Positions 16,259-22,793 of a DNA stretch of 64,000 nt are shown piece after piece. The notes under the pieces were generated by a model that was not told the origin of the DNA, ran no database searches, and saw only the letters and a list, made by a program, of their open reading frames with translations. Every line of letters begins with the position of its first letter. Position 1 is the stretch's first letter. The stretch is taken from NCBI RefSeq assembly GCF_014841215.1, contig NZ_JACYTR010000001.1:1-64000 (forward strand), in the 5' to 3' direction. The position numbers were made by a program, and so were the translations under genes. The stretch is from Pseudomarimonas arenosa (GTDB taxonomy: Bacteria; Pseudomonadota; Gammaproteobacteria; Xanthomonadales; Xanthomonadaceae).

Positions 16259-16710
16259 GCGGCCAACTCGGAACCAGGCCACGGCACCGGCTGACCGGTG
16301 GCGCGCATCTGCGCGCATTCGATCAGCAAGCGTACGTCCTCGCCGCGCGCGACCTCGGCCGGCGTGCGGCCTCCGCTGTCCCGCGCCCCGGGGTTGGCCC
16401 CGAGCGTCAACAGCATATCCACGCAGCCAAAGTCCTCGTTCAGCGCGGCCTGGTGCAGCGCCGTGGAACCGCAACCGTGGGCCGCCGCGCTCAGGTCGGC
16501 GTGGTTGGCGGCGAGCAAGCGGATGGTGTCGAGGAAGCCACGTTTGGCGGCAATCCAGACCAGCGGTCGGCCATACGATCGGGCATCGACCGACAACCCC
16601 TCACGCAACGCCCGGCGCAGGGCGCTGTTGCGCAGATCGGGATCGCGCTGGTCAAGGGCTTCCAGCGCACGCGCGAGCAACACATCGGAATAAGGGGGCA
16701 GCGTCAACAT
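16255..16710 (-). CDS. small ankyrin-repeat protein coupled to Mrr-type nuclease
   Basis: The product has 151 residues. Three ankyrin units lie at about 45-130 (GRPLVWIAAKRGFLDTIRLL, STALHQAALNEDFGCVDMLL, a partial GRTPAEVA). It lacks the RRMRL tail of the other two ankyrin proteins. ATG 16710 has GAGG upstream. It lies directly under the promoter 16747-16774 and overlaps the nuclease gene by 4 bp. It could be an inhibitor or sensor for the nuclease. Confidence 0.8.
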   Translation of the reverse strand: MLTLPPYSDVLLARALEALDQRDPDLRNSALRRALREGLSVDARSYGRPLVWIAAKRGFLDTIRLLAANHADLSAAAHGCGSTALHQAALNEDFGCVDMLLTLGANPGARDSGGRTPAEVARGEDVRLLIECAQMRATGQPVPWPGSELAA

Positions 16711-16746
16711 GAGGAACCTCGGGATGGAGGGAAGGATGCTTACCCC

Positions 16747-16774
16747 AGTCAACCCGAAATCCCCGGGCGCGCAA
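16747..16774 (-). promoter_or_regulatory. element-type promoter of the ankyrin-nuclease pair
   Basis: TTGCGC (16774-16769), 16 bp, TTGACT (16752-16747; a poor -10). The 20 bases reading GTGGTGCCTGGGGCTTGCGC across the -35 are the same as at the adhesin promoter (22733). Confidence 0.5.
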
Positions 16775-16847
16775 GCCCCAGGCACCACGCGCGCCCAGAG
16801 CACACCGAAGCCGCCCCAAAGGGCGGCCGGTGGGCCGTGAGGCGGGA

Positions 16848-17072
16848 TCAACCCGCCTCGTTCTCCTCGACCTCGCGCAGGACCACCACGCCGTCGGTCG
16901 GGATGGCCGAGAGGACGATGCGGAAGCCTTTTCCGTCGGCATGGGAGAAACCCGACCCGATCCGCATCCAATCGCTTCGGCTTTCTCCGCCGATCTTGTA
17001 TTCGCGGGTCACGTAGGCGTGGTAACGAGGGCCCTTGGTCGGGGTGCTGCTGGTCTTGGTGGACTTGCTCAT
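16848..17072 (-). CDS. small conserved hypothetical protein of mobile elements
   Basis: The product has 74 residues. The pattern YHAYVTREY...SDWMRIGSGFSHADGKGFRIVL-AIP-DGVVVLRE resembles a family of small proteins often seen on plasmids and integrative elements; its function is not known to me. An AAAGGAAA site precedes ATG 17072. Its upstream region carries copy 1 of a 73-bp repeat (17148-17220) instead of the usual promoter. Confidence 0.65.
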   Translation of the reverse strand: MSKSTKTSSTPTKGPRYHAYVTREYKIGGESRSDWMRIGSGFSHADGKGFRIVLSAIPTDGVVVLREVEENEAG

Positions 17073-17147
17073 GGGGTGTTTCCTTTCGATATGTCTGAAC
17101 GCCGAAGGTGGCGTGGAACCCGGTCAGACCGACCAAAAAGGGGCAGT

Positions 17148-17220
17148 GCACCAAAAGCGATGAGCGCCAGTCGAAGAGCGGGGGCGGAACGATGAGTGAA
17201 GCAGCCGCCAGGCTTGCACC
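17148..17220. repeat. 73-bp dispersed repeat, copy 1
   Basis: It closely matches 19557-19630: both contain GCGATGAGCG(C/T)CAGTCGAA, then GGGCGGAACGATGAGTGAAG and AGGCTTGC. Both copies lie upstream of leftward genes (16848-17072 and radC), so it may hold a promoter or a small RNA. Confidence 0.75.
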
Positions 17221-17263
17221 GGACCGGGGCGGTCCAGTGTTTCCAAGAGCCATCAAGGCGAGT

Positions 17264-17401
17264 TCAGACGCCCAATCGAAGGGACCGATACGTCATCAGT
17301 CCCACCGACAGCAGCAGTCCCGGCGGATTTCCGAAAAGCAGCAACGCGAGACCCGCCAAAACGGCGCATCCGGCGCGCAGCGGAGCAGCAGCCGGGTGCA
17401 T
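17264..17401 (-). CDS. 45-residue membrane protein, coupled
   Basis: The ORF starts at ATG 17401, overlapping the stop of 17401-17589 by one base (TGATG). The product has a Pro/Ala-rich start, a hydrophobic stretch (CAVLAGLALLLFG, PPGLLLSVGL) and a basic end, so one or two membrane spans. There is no homology I recognise. The stop-start overlap is the main reason to believe it is translated. Confidence 0.45.
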   Translation of the reverse strand: MHPAAAPLRAGCAVLAGLALLLFGNPPGLLLSVGLMTYRSLRLGV

Positions 17402-17589
17402 CAGCGACCGCCCACGCCGACCGTGGCGTGCGCCGTCGCCGTCAACGCATCCGCGACCGCGGACAGCGCCCAGGGGCCCAGCGCGACGGCGAGGACTAGG
17501 GCGATCAGGGCGATGTGGTTCCGCACCAGATCGGCCGAGGCGGACGAAAACGAAAACGCGTGCGTCGAAGAAGAGAGCGAGCGGTTCAT
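17401..17589 (-). CDS. 62-residue membrane protein
   Basis: The product has a Ser-rich N-terminus, then one transmembrane helix at about 25-45 (IALIALVLAVALGPWALSAV) and an Ala/Thr/Gly-rich end. GAGGAC precedes ATG 17589, with the element-type promoter and leader motif upstream. It is followed by a coupled second small membrane protein (17264-17401). Such pairs occur among holin-like or pilin-like proteins, but nothing specific supports either. Confidence 0.5.
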   Translation of the reverse strand: MNRSLSSSTHAFSFSSASADLVRNHIALIALVLAVALGPWALSAVADALTATAHATVGVGGR

Positions 17590-17653
17590 GGGGGCGGTCC
17601 TCGTGGGGTGTTGTATCATGGGGTGGTGCGGGGGGGTTGTGTCCCGCACCTTC

Positions 17654-17681
17654 ATCATCCCAAAACAATCGAACCCCGCAA
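17654..17681 (-). promoter_or_regulatory. element-type promoter of the small membrane protein pair
   Basis: TTGCGG (17681-17676), 16 bp, GATGAT (17659-17654). The leader motif variant CACAACCCCCCCGCA is present (reverse complement at 17627-17641). Confidence 0.5.
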
Positions 17682-17729
17682 CCCCCCTTCCGCCCTCATC
17701 GGTGCTCGTGCGGTCCGCCGCGCTCGCCG

Positions 17730-18095
17730 TTACTCGCGGGGCGCGAGCGTGGAAAAAACCAGCCGCTCGCGCTCGATATCGAGATCAAATCCGAAATCGC
17801 GCGAAACCATCCTTGCCTCCCGCTCGGCCATGAGGCGCGCGGCGATCCGGGTATCGCCGCGGGCGAACGCCCGGCCGGCGGCTTGGGCCAGGTTCTCGAA
17901 CAGCGAATCATCGAAGAGCCAGGGTGCGAGCCGCTTGTCGTCGACGTACTCGACCGTGGCAGGCCACGTTTGATGATACTTGCGCCCCACGGAGCGCACG
18001 GACAACGAAGCGAAACGCAGGGCACGGCCTTGCCCGTGTTCGGCCAGCCCGAGCGCCATTCGAGGCGTGTGGTTGGGTTCGGTGATGACGGTCAT
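17730..18095 (-). CDS. hypothetical protein
   Basis: The product has 121 residues and I do not recognise it. A strand-rich first half (RALRFASLSVRSVG, ATVEYVDDKRLAPW) is followed by a helical second half. ATG 18095 overlaps the stop of 18092-18436 by 4 bp (ATGA). It is the last gene of a three-gene coupled operon from 18750. Confidence 0.6.
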   Translation of the reverse strand: MTVITEPNHTPRMALGLAEHGQGRALRFASLSVRSVGRKYHQTWPATVEYVDDKRLAPWLFDDSLFENLAQAAGRAFARGDTRIAARLMAEREARMVSRDFGFDLDIERERLVFSTLAPRE

Positions 18096-18436
18096 GCGGC
18101 CTCCTGATCGTGTTGCAAGAGTTGTTCGACTATGTTTTGTTGGCGCCACCGGCCATTGCCGGTCAGGGGAAACACGGTCACCACCTTTTGAACGGTCGGA
18201 TAAGCGATCACCACTAACACGACTTTCGATGGTCCGACCAAGACCTTGCCCGAGTAGCCCCCCGGCTCGCACTCGGAAAAACTCTTCAACTGCGCGCGCA
18301 GTTTGCGCCGCTGCCCTTTAGATGCGCGCCGCGCGTTTGCCCATTCATCCGCAAGGTTCAGGTCGGCGCAGCGCTCGCGCCACCGATTGCTGGCATGTCG
18401 GGTCATCTTCATGGGTAAGCGTGCGTCCGCCATCAT
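18092..18436 (-). CDS. hypothetical protein with RNase-like (BECR/DUF4258-type) pattern
   Basis: The product has 114 residues. RHASNRWRERC near the start, a helical centre, and KVVLVVIAY--VQKVVTVFPL near the end recall the compact helix-plus-sheet layout of DUF4258/BECR-type RNases. This is a weak pattern match, not a firm assignment. The start at ATG 18436 overlaps the stop of 18433-18750 (ATGA); its own stop overlaps 17730-18095. The tight coupling would suit a toxin-antitoxin-like or multi-subunit set. Confidence 0.5.
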   Translation of the reverse strand: MMADARLPMKMTRHASNRWRERCADLNLADEWANARRASKGQRRKLRAQLKSFSECEPGGYSGKVLVGPSKVVLVVIAYPTVQKVVTVFPLTGNGRWRQQNIVEQLLQHDQEAA

Positions 18437-18750
18437 GCGGCCTCCCGCTCGTCGGGCTGCGCCGCGACCATCGGCGCTCGCGCGGCGTCGCGCAATGCCT
18501 GCTCGGGCGAGATATCGTTCCAACTGCGCTGGATGTAACGCGCCAGGGCTTCGGGGTTGAACAGCCGAAGCGCGGTGTGCGCCGTACTTGGACTGTCAAA
18601 GGTCGCATCCACCAGCGCGGACAAAATATGGCGGGCATGAACAAGCGAACGCTCATTGGCGGGCGGTTTGCGGTGGGCGTCCAGACAACCACTGGCGTGG
18701 ATGGCGTCAAGGGCGGCGTGATACAGCGGGGAAGGATGAGCAAGCGGCAT
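18433..18750 (-). CDS. hypothetical protein, first gene of coupled trio
   Basis: The product has 105 residues, largely helical, with no family I recognise. ATG 18750 has GGAGA upstream. It lies under the well-formed promoter 18804-18831. It is followed by two genes, each overlapping the previous by 4 bp. Confidence 0.6.
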   Translation of the reverse strand: MPLAHPSPLYHAALDAIHASGCLDAHRKPPANERSLVHARHILSALVDATFDSPSTAHTALRLFNPEALARYIQRSWNDISPEQALRDAARAPMVAAQPDEREAA

Positions 18751-18803
18751 GCGGGTCTCCGATGGTGATGGATGGGCTTGCGTTGTGCGTGGCCCTTGAA
18801 TCC

Positions 18804-18831
18804 AGGCTAGATCGGAAACCATGACGCGCAA
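18804..18831 (-). promoter_or_regulatory. element-type promoter of the coupled trio
   Basis: TTGCGC(G) (18831-18826), 16 bp, TAGCCT (18809-18804). The leader contains CAAGGGCCACGCA (reverse complement at 18786-18800). Confidence 0.7.
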
Positions 18832-19004
18832 GACCACTCACACCGCGCTGCGCGCGAAGAGCCAAAGCGGTATTAGGCGGCTGTCGCCGCAGAGGTGAAA
18901 AGCGCGCTTCGCGCTGGAAACCATGCGCGAGTTTTCCGCGCGTAGCGGCCCGAACCGAAGGTTCCAAACCGCTGTCGCTTTCGCTCTGGCTTGTGCGGTT
19001 GGGA

Positions 19005-19490
19005 TTAAAGCCAACCGCGTTCCGCCATGCTCACGACGGTCGAACCGACCACCAGGTGATCCAGCAGGCGGATATCGAGAAGAGCCATCGAGTCTTTGAT
19101 GCGGTCGGTGAGAACCCGATCCGCGCGCGAGGGCTCAGGCTCGCCGCTCGGATGATTGTGCGCCACGATCAGCGCCGCGGCGTTGAGTTCCAACGAGCGT
19201 TTCGCGATCACCCGGCAGTGGACTTCTGCGCCGTCGATGGTGCCGTGAAAGAGATCTTCCACCGCGATGATGCGGTGCCGCGTATCCAGAAAGATGACGC
19301 AGAAGACCTCGTGGACCTTGGCCCCGAGCCGCGCTTTCAAGAGATCTGCGGCGTCACTCGGGCGCGTGATGCCGGTGCCTTGCCGCTGCAATCGCTGGTG
19401 AAGGATGTCCTCGGCGGCTTTGAGGATATCCGCATCGGTGGTTTCTCCCGTGATGCGGTAGTTGCCGAGCATATCTCTGACCAGTGCCAT
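19005..19490 (-). CDS. radC: RadC-like JAMM/MPN+ domain protein
   Basis: The product has 161 residues. The JAMM metal site is complete: Glu61, His111-x-His113 (HNHPSG), Ser121 and Asp124. The N-terminal helix-hairpin-helix region of chromosomal RadC is mostly missing, so this is the short mobile-element type. RadC-like genes are common on ICEs and genomic islands; their biochemical role is unsettled. It lies 225 bp downstream of the SF3 helicase gene, with copy 2 of the 73-bp repeat between them. Confidence 0.9.
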   Translation of the reverse strand: MALVRDMLGNYRITGETTDADILKAAEDILHQRLQRQGTGITRPSDAADLLKARLGAKVHEVFCVIFLDTRHRIIAVEDLFHGTIDGAEVHCRVIAKRSLELNAAALIVAHNHPSGEPEPSRADRVLTDRIKDSMALLDIRLLDHLVVGSTVVSMAERGWL

Positions 19491-19556
19491 TGTGCTTTTC
19501 TCCCGACCGCCGGATTGCGGTGCGGGGACAGATCCGTGAAGGGTTCAAGCAACACG

Positions 19557-19630
19557 GCACCCAAGAGCGATGAGCGTCAGTCGAAACGCGTGGGGCGGAA
19601 CGATGAGTGAAGCAGCCGTAGGCTTGCCGT
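19557..19630. repeat. 73-bp dispersed repeat, copy 2
   Basis: It matches 17148-17220. It lies 67 bp upstream of the radC start codon, in the same orientation relative to the gene as copy 1. Confidence 0.75.
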
Positions 19631-19715
19631 GGACGCGGCCCGAGCACCCTGCCCCGCCCTCAACCGCTTATCCGAGTCGCGGTCGGGACAGAGCAAGGCG
19701 CGTGGGGCGTGCGGG

Positions 19716-21521
19716 TCATGCGCTGCTTTGGGCGATACCGTCGAGCAAGGCATTCACGTTGGCGCTCATGGATTCATCGTCGGACAACAGCGCGTTGTCG
19801 AAGTGCGCGGGGGCATCGTCGAACTCACCGGGCGCTCCGATGGTCAATCGGGTCCATGTGTGCGGAGGGAAGAACGGCGATTCGCTGCGCAGCCAATCGG
19901 CGCTCGTGCGCACCGCCACGGCATCGGCGCGCTTCATCTGGCGCCCTTGGCCGAATCGCACGCGCTTTTCCATGATGGGCTGGCCGCCCGCAAAGCGCAC
20001 CTGCACGTCCGCGAGCCAACGTCCTTTGGCGAGCACCTTCATGCCCGATTGCTGACAGTGGTGGACGTAGTGGTTATACAGCGCTTGCTTTTCGACCCAA
20101 TAACTCGGGCCACCTTGGAACGTCAGATCGATGCTGTCGATCCACTGCCCCACGGCGTCGTTGGCCTTGGCGTGCGCTTGGATGATGCCGGTGCACGCCG
20201 CGGGCAACTCGGCGTCCGAACGGAAGTCGCCCTTGGCGACCAGGCGCCGCACGCCTTCCAACGCCCAGTCCAGAAAGTAGCCGAGTTCGCGCGGGTCGTT
20301 CAGCAGTCGGTCCTTCAGGGTGCTGTCGCGTTGACCCGGCCCAAAGGTCTGGGTCCACGGGATCAACACGATTCGGCGCGCCAAGCCAAACGTGTGATCC
20401 GACTGGATCGGCATTTCGTTCATCGCGATGAACACGCGCGCGCGTGGGGCGCAGGTGATGGGGGTCTTGTGCATCATGCGCACCGAAATCGGGTCGCCCG
20501 ACACAATGCTCTTGATGAGTTCGGTGGGCCATTTTTGTTTGTCGGATTCGGCCGCGACGATGCACCGCGCGCGGATCAGCGGCTCCAGCGCGAACTTGTC
20601 TTCCGCGAGTTGAGCCAAGTTGAGCGCGGCAAAGCCGTTGCCATGCAGGGCCTGAAGTAATCCTACATAAATCGATTTGCCGTTGCCGCCGCGGCCCCAC
20701 AGATAGAACATGCGCTCGTGCCGTGCGTTCACCATCAGACTGCTCGCGGTCGCCTCGCGCAGCACCTCGCGCACCTCGGGGTCCGGCATGGCGCCCCAAA
20801 GGTACTGCTTGAAGGCGCTGCTCTCCGGGATGTCGTCGTCGGAACGCGGTGTGTAGGTGCCGTCGCGGCCGATGCGATCGGGATCGATGGCGGCGCTCAA
20901 TCGTTGAATCACCCCGAGATCCCGAGCCGGTGGTTGAATCCGAAATCCTTGGCCGTGTTCGTCCACCGTCAGATAGCCTTGGTCGAGCGCGATGATGGTT
21001 TGCCCGCTCGGCGCCGTCGGCAACAGACGGCCCTCGCTTTGCAGGGCCAGCACGCCGAACTTGGCGCATTGTTCGGCGTTTGCCGCCGTGGCCTTGGCCG
21101 GGTTTGTCGCCCGCAACCATCCGGCCGCTTGCACCGTCAGTTGGTCGCGCGGTCGGTAGCACCAAATGCCGGCGCGTTCGTTCCACTGGTAGAGCACCGG
21201 TTCGCCCGATTGCGGGCTGACGGACTCCCCGGTTTGCGGATCGACCGACGGCGCTTCGACCACCAGCGCTTGCTTGCTGTCGTTGAGCAGCCATTGGGCG
21301 AAGATTTCTTGGACGTGGGGTTCGTTCTTGGTCTTGCCCTCGCCTTTCTTGGGTGTCTTCGCGGGCTTCTGCAGGGCCGCGGTCACCGCTTGCGCCACGG
21401 TGTCGGCAAGGCTCGTGGGGGCGCTGGCGCCCGGTCGTTCGTCGTCGCTCAAGCGCGGCGGACGGGCAGCGACCAAGACGGGACGGAAGCCGCGACGGGC
21501 GGCAGAAGACGATGCATTCAT
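19716..21521 (-). CDS. SF3 helicase, P4-type phage/plasmid replication protein
   Basis: The product has 601 residues. Walker A GRGGNGKS (276-283), Walker B region CIVAAESDKQKW, and the following TPITCAPRARVFIAMNEMP...RRIVLIPW motif are those of the SF3/D5-type helicases at the C-terminus of P4-family primases. The N-terminal half shows no recognisable archaeo-eukaryotic primase site, so it may be helicase only or a diverged primase. It would unwind the origin of the element. ATG 21521 has GAGGACC. It is second in an operon with an RHH protein (21573-21764), beside an iteron array. Confidence 0.88.
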   Translation of the reverse strand: MNASSSAARRGFRPVLVAARPPRLSDDERPGASAPTSLADTVAQAVTAALQKPAKTPKKGEGKTKNEPHVQEIFAQWLLNDSKQALVVEAPSVDPQTGESVSPQSGEPVLYQWNERAGIWCYRPRDQLTVQAAGWLRATNPAKATAANAEQCAKFGVLALQSEGRLLPTAPSGQTIIALDQGYLTVDEHGQGFRIQPPARDLGVIQRLSAAIDPDRIGRDGTYTPRSDDDIPESSAFKQYLWGAMPDPEVREVLREATASSLMVNARHERMFYLWGRGGNGKSIYVGLLQALHGNGFAALNLAQLAEDKFALEPLIRARCIVAAESDKQKWPTELIKSIVSGDPISVRMMHKTPITCAPRARVFIAMNEMPIQSDHTFGLARRIVLIPWTQTFGPGQRDSTLKDRLLNDPRELGYFLDWALEGVRRLVAKGDFRSDAELPAACTGIIQAHAKANDAVGQWIDSIDLTFQGGPSYWVEKQALYNHYVHHCQQSGMKVLAKGRWLADVQVRFAGGQPIMEKRVRFGQGRQMKRADAVAVRTSADWLRSESPFFPPHTWTRLTIGAPGEFDDAPAHFDNALLSDDESMSANVNALLDGIAQSSA

Positions 21522-21572
21522 GTGGGGTCCTCGAACGATAGAGCGGGGGAAGAAAAGGGGTAAGACGGGGTG

Positions 21573-21764
21573 TTAGGCGGTCGCGGCCCACCAGTTGACA
21601 GTGGCTTGCTCCACCAGGCCGCTGACCACTTCGCCCACCGGCACGTTGTTCGCTTTCGCACGCGCTTCGAGTTTGCGAAGAGTGCACAAGGGGATCTCGC
21701 TGACGACTTTCGCCGTCGGCGGCTTCCGGGTGGAGCGGATGGGAACGACGTTGGACTTGCGCAT
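21573..21764 (-). CDS. small ribbon-helix-helix protein
   Basis: The product has 63 residues. A basic N-terminus is followed by a strand (AKVVSEIPL) and two helices (TLRKLEARAKANN, VGEVVSGLVEQAT), an RHH/CopG-like layout. GGAGA precedes ATG 21764. It is first in the operon with the SF3 helicase and lies between promoter 21793-21820 and the helicase gene. By position it may control copy number or repress its own promoter. Confidence 0.7.
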   Translation of the reverse strand: MRKSNVVPIRSTRKPPTAKVVSEIPLCTLRKLEARAKANNVPVGEVVSGLVEQATVNWWAATA

Positions 21765-21792
21765 GCGGGGGTCTCCACGTTTCGACACTCCA

Positions 21793-21820
21793 CCGATACC
21801 AAAATCCAGGGAATGCGCAA
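21793..21820 (-). promoter_or_regulatory. element-type promoter of the replication operon
   Basis: TTGCGC (21820-21815), 16 bp, TATCGG (21798-21793). It lies about 60 bp from the first iteron, so initiator binding could influence it. Confidence 0.65.
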
Positions 21821-21879
21821 TACCCATGCACCACCCGACCTCATCGAAATGCGACGGCATTCGCAGTTTTCGGGGGGTT

Positions 21880-22159
21880 TGGACGCAATCCGGCCAGTTG
21901 CGTCCAGGCCACGTCCACCACGTCCATCGATAACGCGCTGATTTACCGATGTTTTTCTGCCCGTGGACGCATGGACGCGGTGGACGCGGTTTTTTTCTTT
22001 TCTATATGGCGATCCGTTTTTCATTTCTTTCTCTCACACGTAAAGAAGTAAAAAGTTGCGTCCATTACGTCCAACCACCCGGAAAGCCTTATGAGTATTG
22101 GGCTTGAGCATGGACGTGGAATCTGGACGTGGTGGACGTAAAACCCAAATCTGCGTCCA
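21880..22159. other. putative replication origin with 13 TGGACGY iterons
   Basis: TGGACGC or TGGACGT occurs 13 times. On + it starts at 21880, 21964, 21972, 21981, 22111, 22124 and 22133; on - it occupies 21900-21906, 21911-21917, 21920-21926, 22058-22064, 22067-22073 and 22153-22159. Groups of three, three, two and three alternate in orientation. A roughly 60-bp A/T-rich core (21989-22050, with T and C runs and CTATAT) sits in the middle. The SF3 helicase operon starts immediately to the left. Clustered iterons plus an AT-rich region beside an initiator gene is the classic layout of a plasmid or P4-like origin. Confidence 0.75.
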
Positions 22160-22793
22160 CAAGGGCCGGTCGTGCCTGGGTTTTGCGCGGGCCGGCGGTC
22201 CTTTGGACCGCAAAAGCCGAAGTCGGAGGCTTCTCCTCGCTGCGATCCGCCCGCCCGCTGTCGCGCCGGAAACCCGGACCGATTTCCCGCGCGGTAGCGA
22301 CCGAGCCGAAGGCTCCTACCCCCGCTTTTGCCATTGCTTTTGCCATTGCTTTTGCTCTTGCTCTTGCTCTTGCTTTGGCTCTTTGCCCCTTCAGCCTGCT
22401 TCGCGCCTCCTCCGTCTTCTTTCGCAGACCCCACGCACCACACCGTGTCCACTTGACAGTTCTCGAAATCGATCCATAGTGAAACCGTCGGCGGATTCCT
22501 CGCCGCCGGCAAGGGCGGTGGCGGGCAGCGGCTTACGGGGGTAGGCCGCTGCCCTTCTTGTGGCGCTCGCGTTGACCGCCCGCTTCCCCGCTCGCCCTCG
22601 TCGTCCTCCGACTCGCCCATCCCCGCCATCCTTCTTGCTTTCGTCGTCATCGACAGGGACAGCGTGCGCCGAGTCCTCATGCTGGGTTGGCCGCCTTTTG
22701 TCCTGTTTTGGTTACGGTGTGGTGCCTGGGGCTTGCGCGTTCGCGCTATTCCGCTTCACTGGTGAGGACACTCACTCATCCAGGATTCTTGCC
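22160..22793. other. intergenic region between origin and adhesin, with microsatellites
   Basis: It contains two GCTTTTGCCATT units followed by about three GCTCTT units (22323-22385) and an inverse copy of the leader motif (CAGACCCCACGCACCAC, from 22426). A long GGGCAGCGGC/GCCGCTGCCC hairpin at about 22524-22553 could stop rightward transcripts. Leftward frames give Ser-Lys and Gly-Lys repeats with no ribosome binding site. I see no gene. Confidence 0.5.
22733..22760 (+). promoter_or_regulatory. element-type promoter of the adhesin gene
   Basis: TTGCGC(G) (22733-22738), 16 bp, TTCACT (22755-22760). It is the only clear rightward copy of this promoter family. Confidence 0.6.

Noticed and set aside
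17264-17668. 134-residue frame containing the 45-residue protein
   Set aside because: The first part is antisense-like low complexity overlapping the 62-residue gene in another frame; the coupled internal ATG at 17401 is the more credible start.
21880-22159. Partition (parS) site instead of an origin
   Set aside because: Iterons could also serve partition, but the parA operon is 11 kb away while the helicase operon is adjacent and the cluster contains an AT-rich core, so origin is the better reading.
22021-22680. Leftward 219-residue frame with Ser-Lys repeats
   Set aside because: It crosses the iteron region and a microsatellite, lacks a ribosome binding site and has no domain. I treat it as chance.
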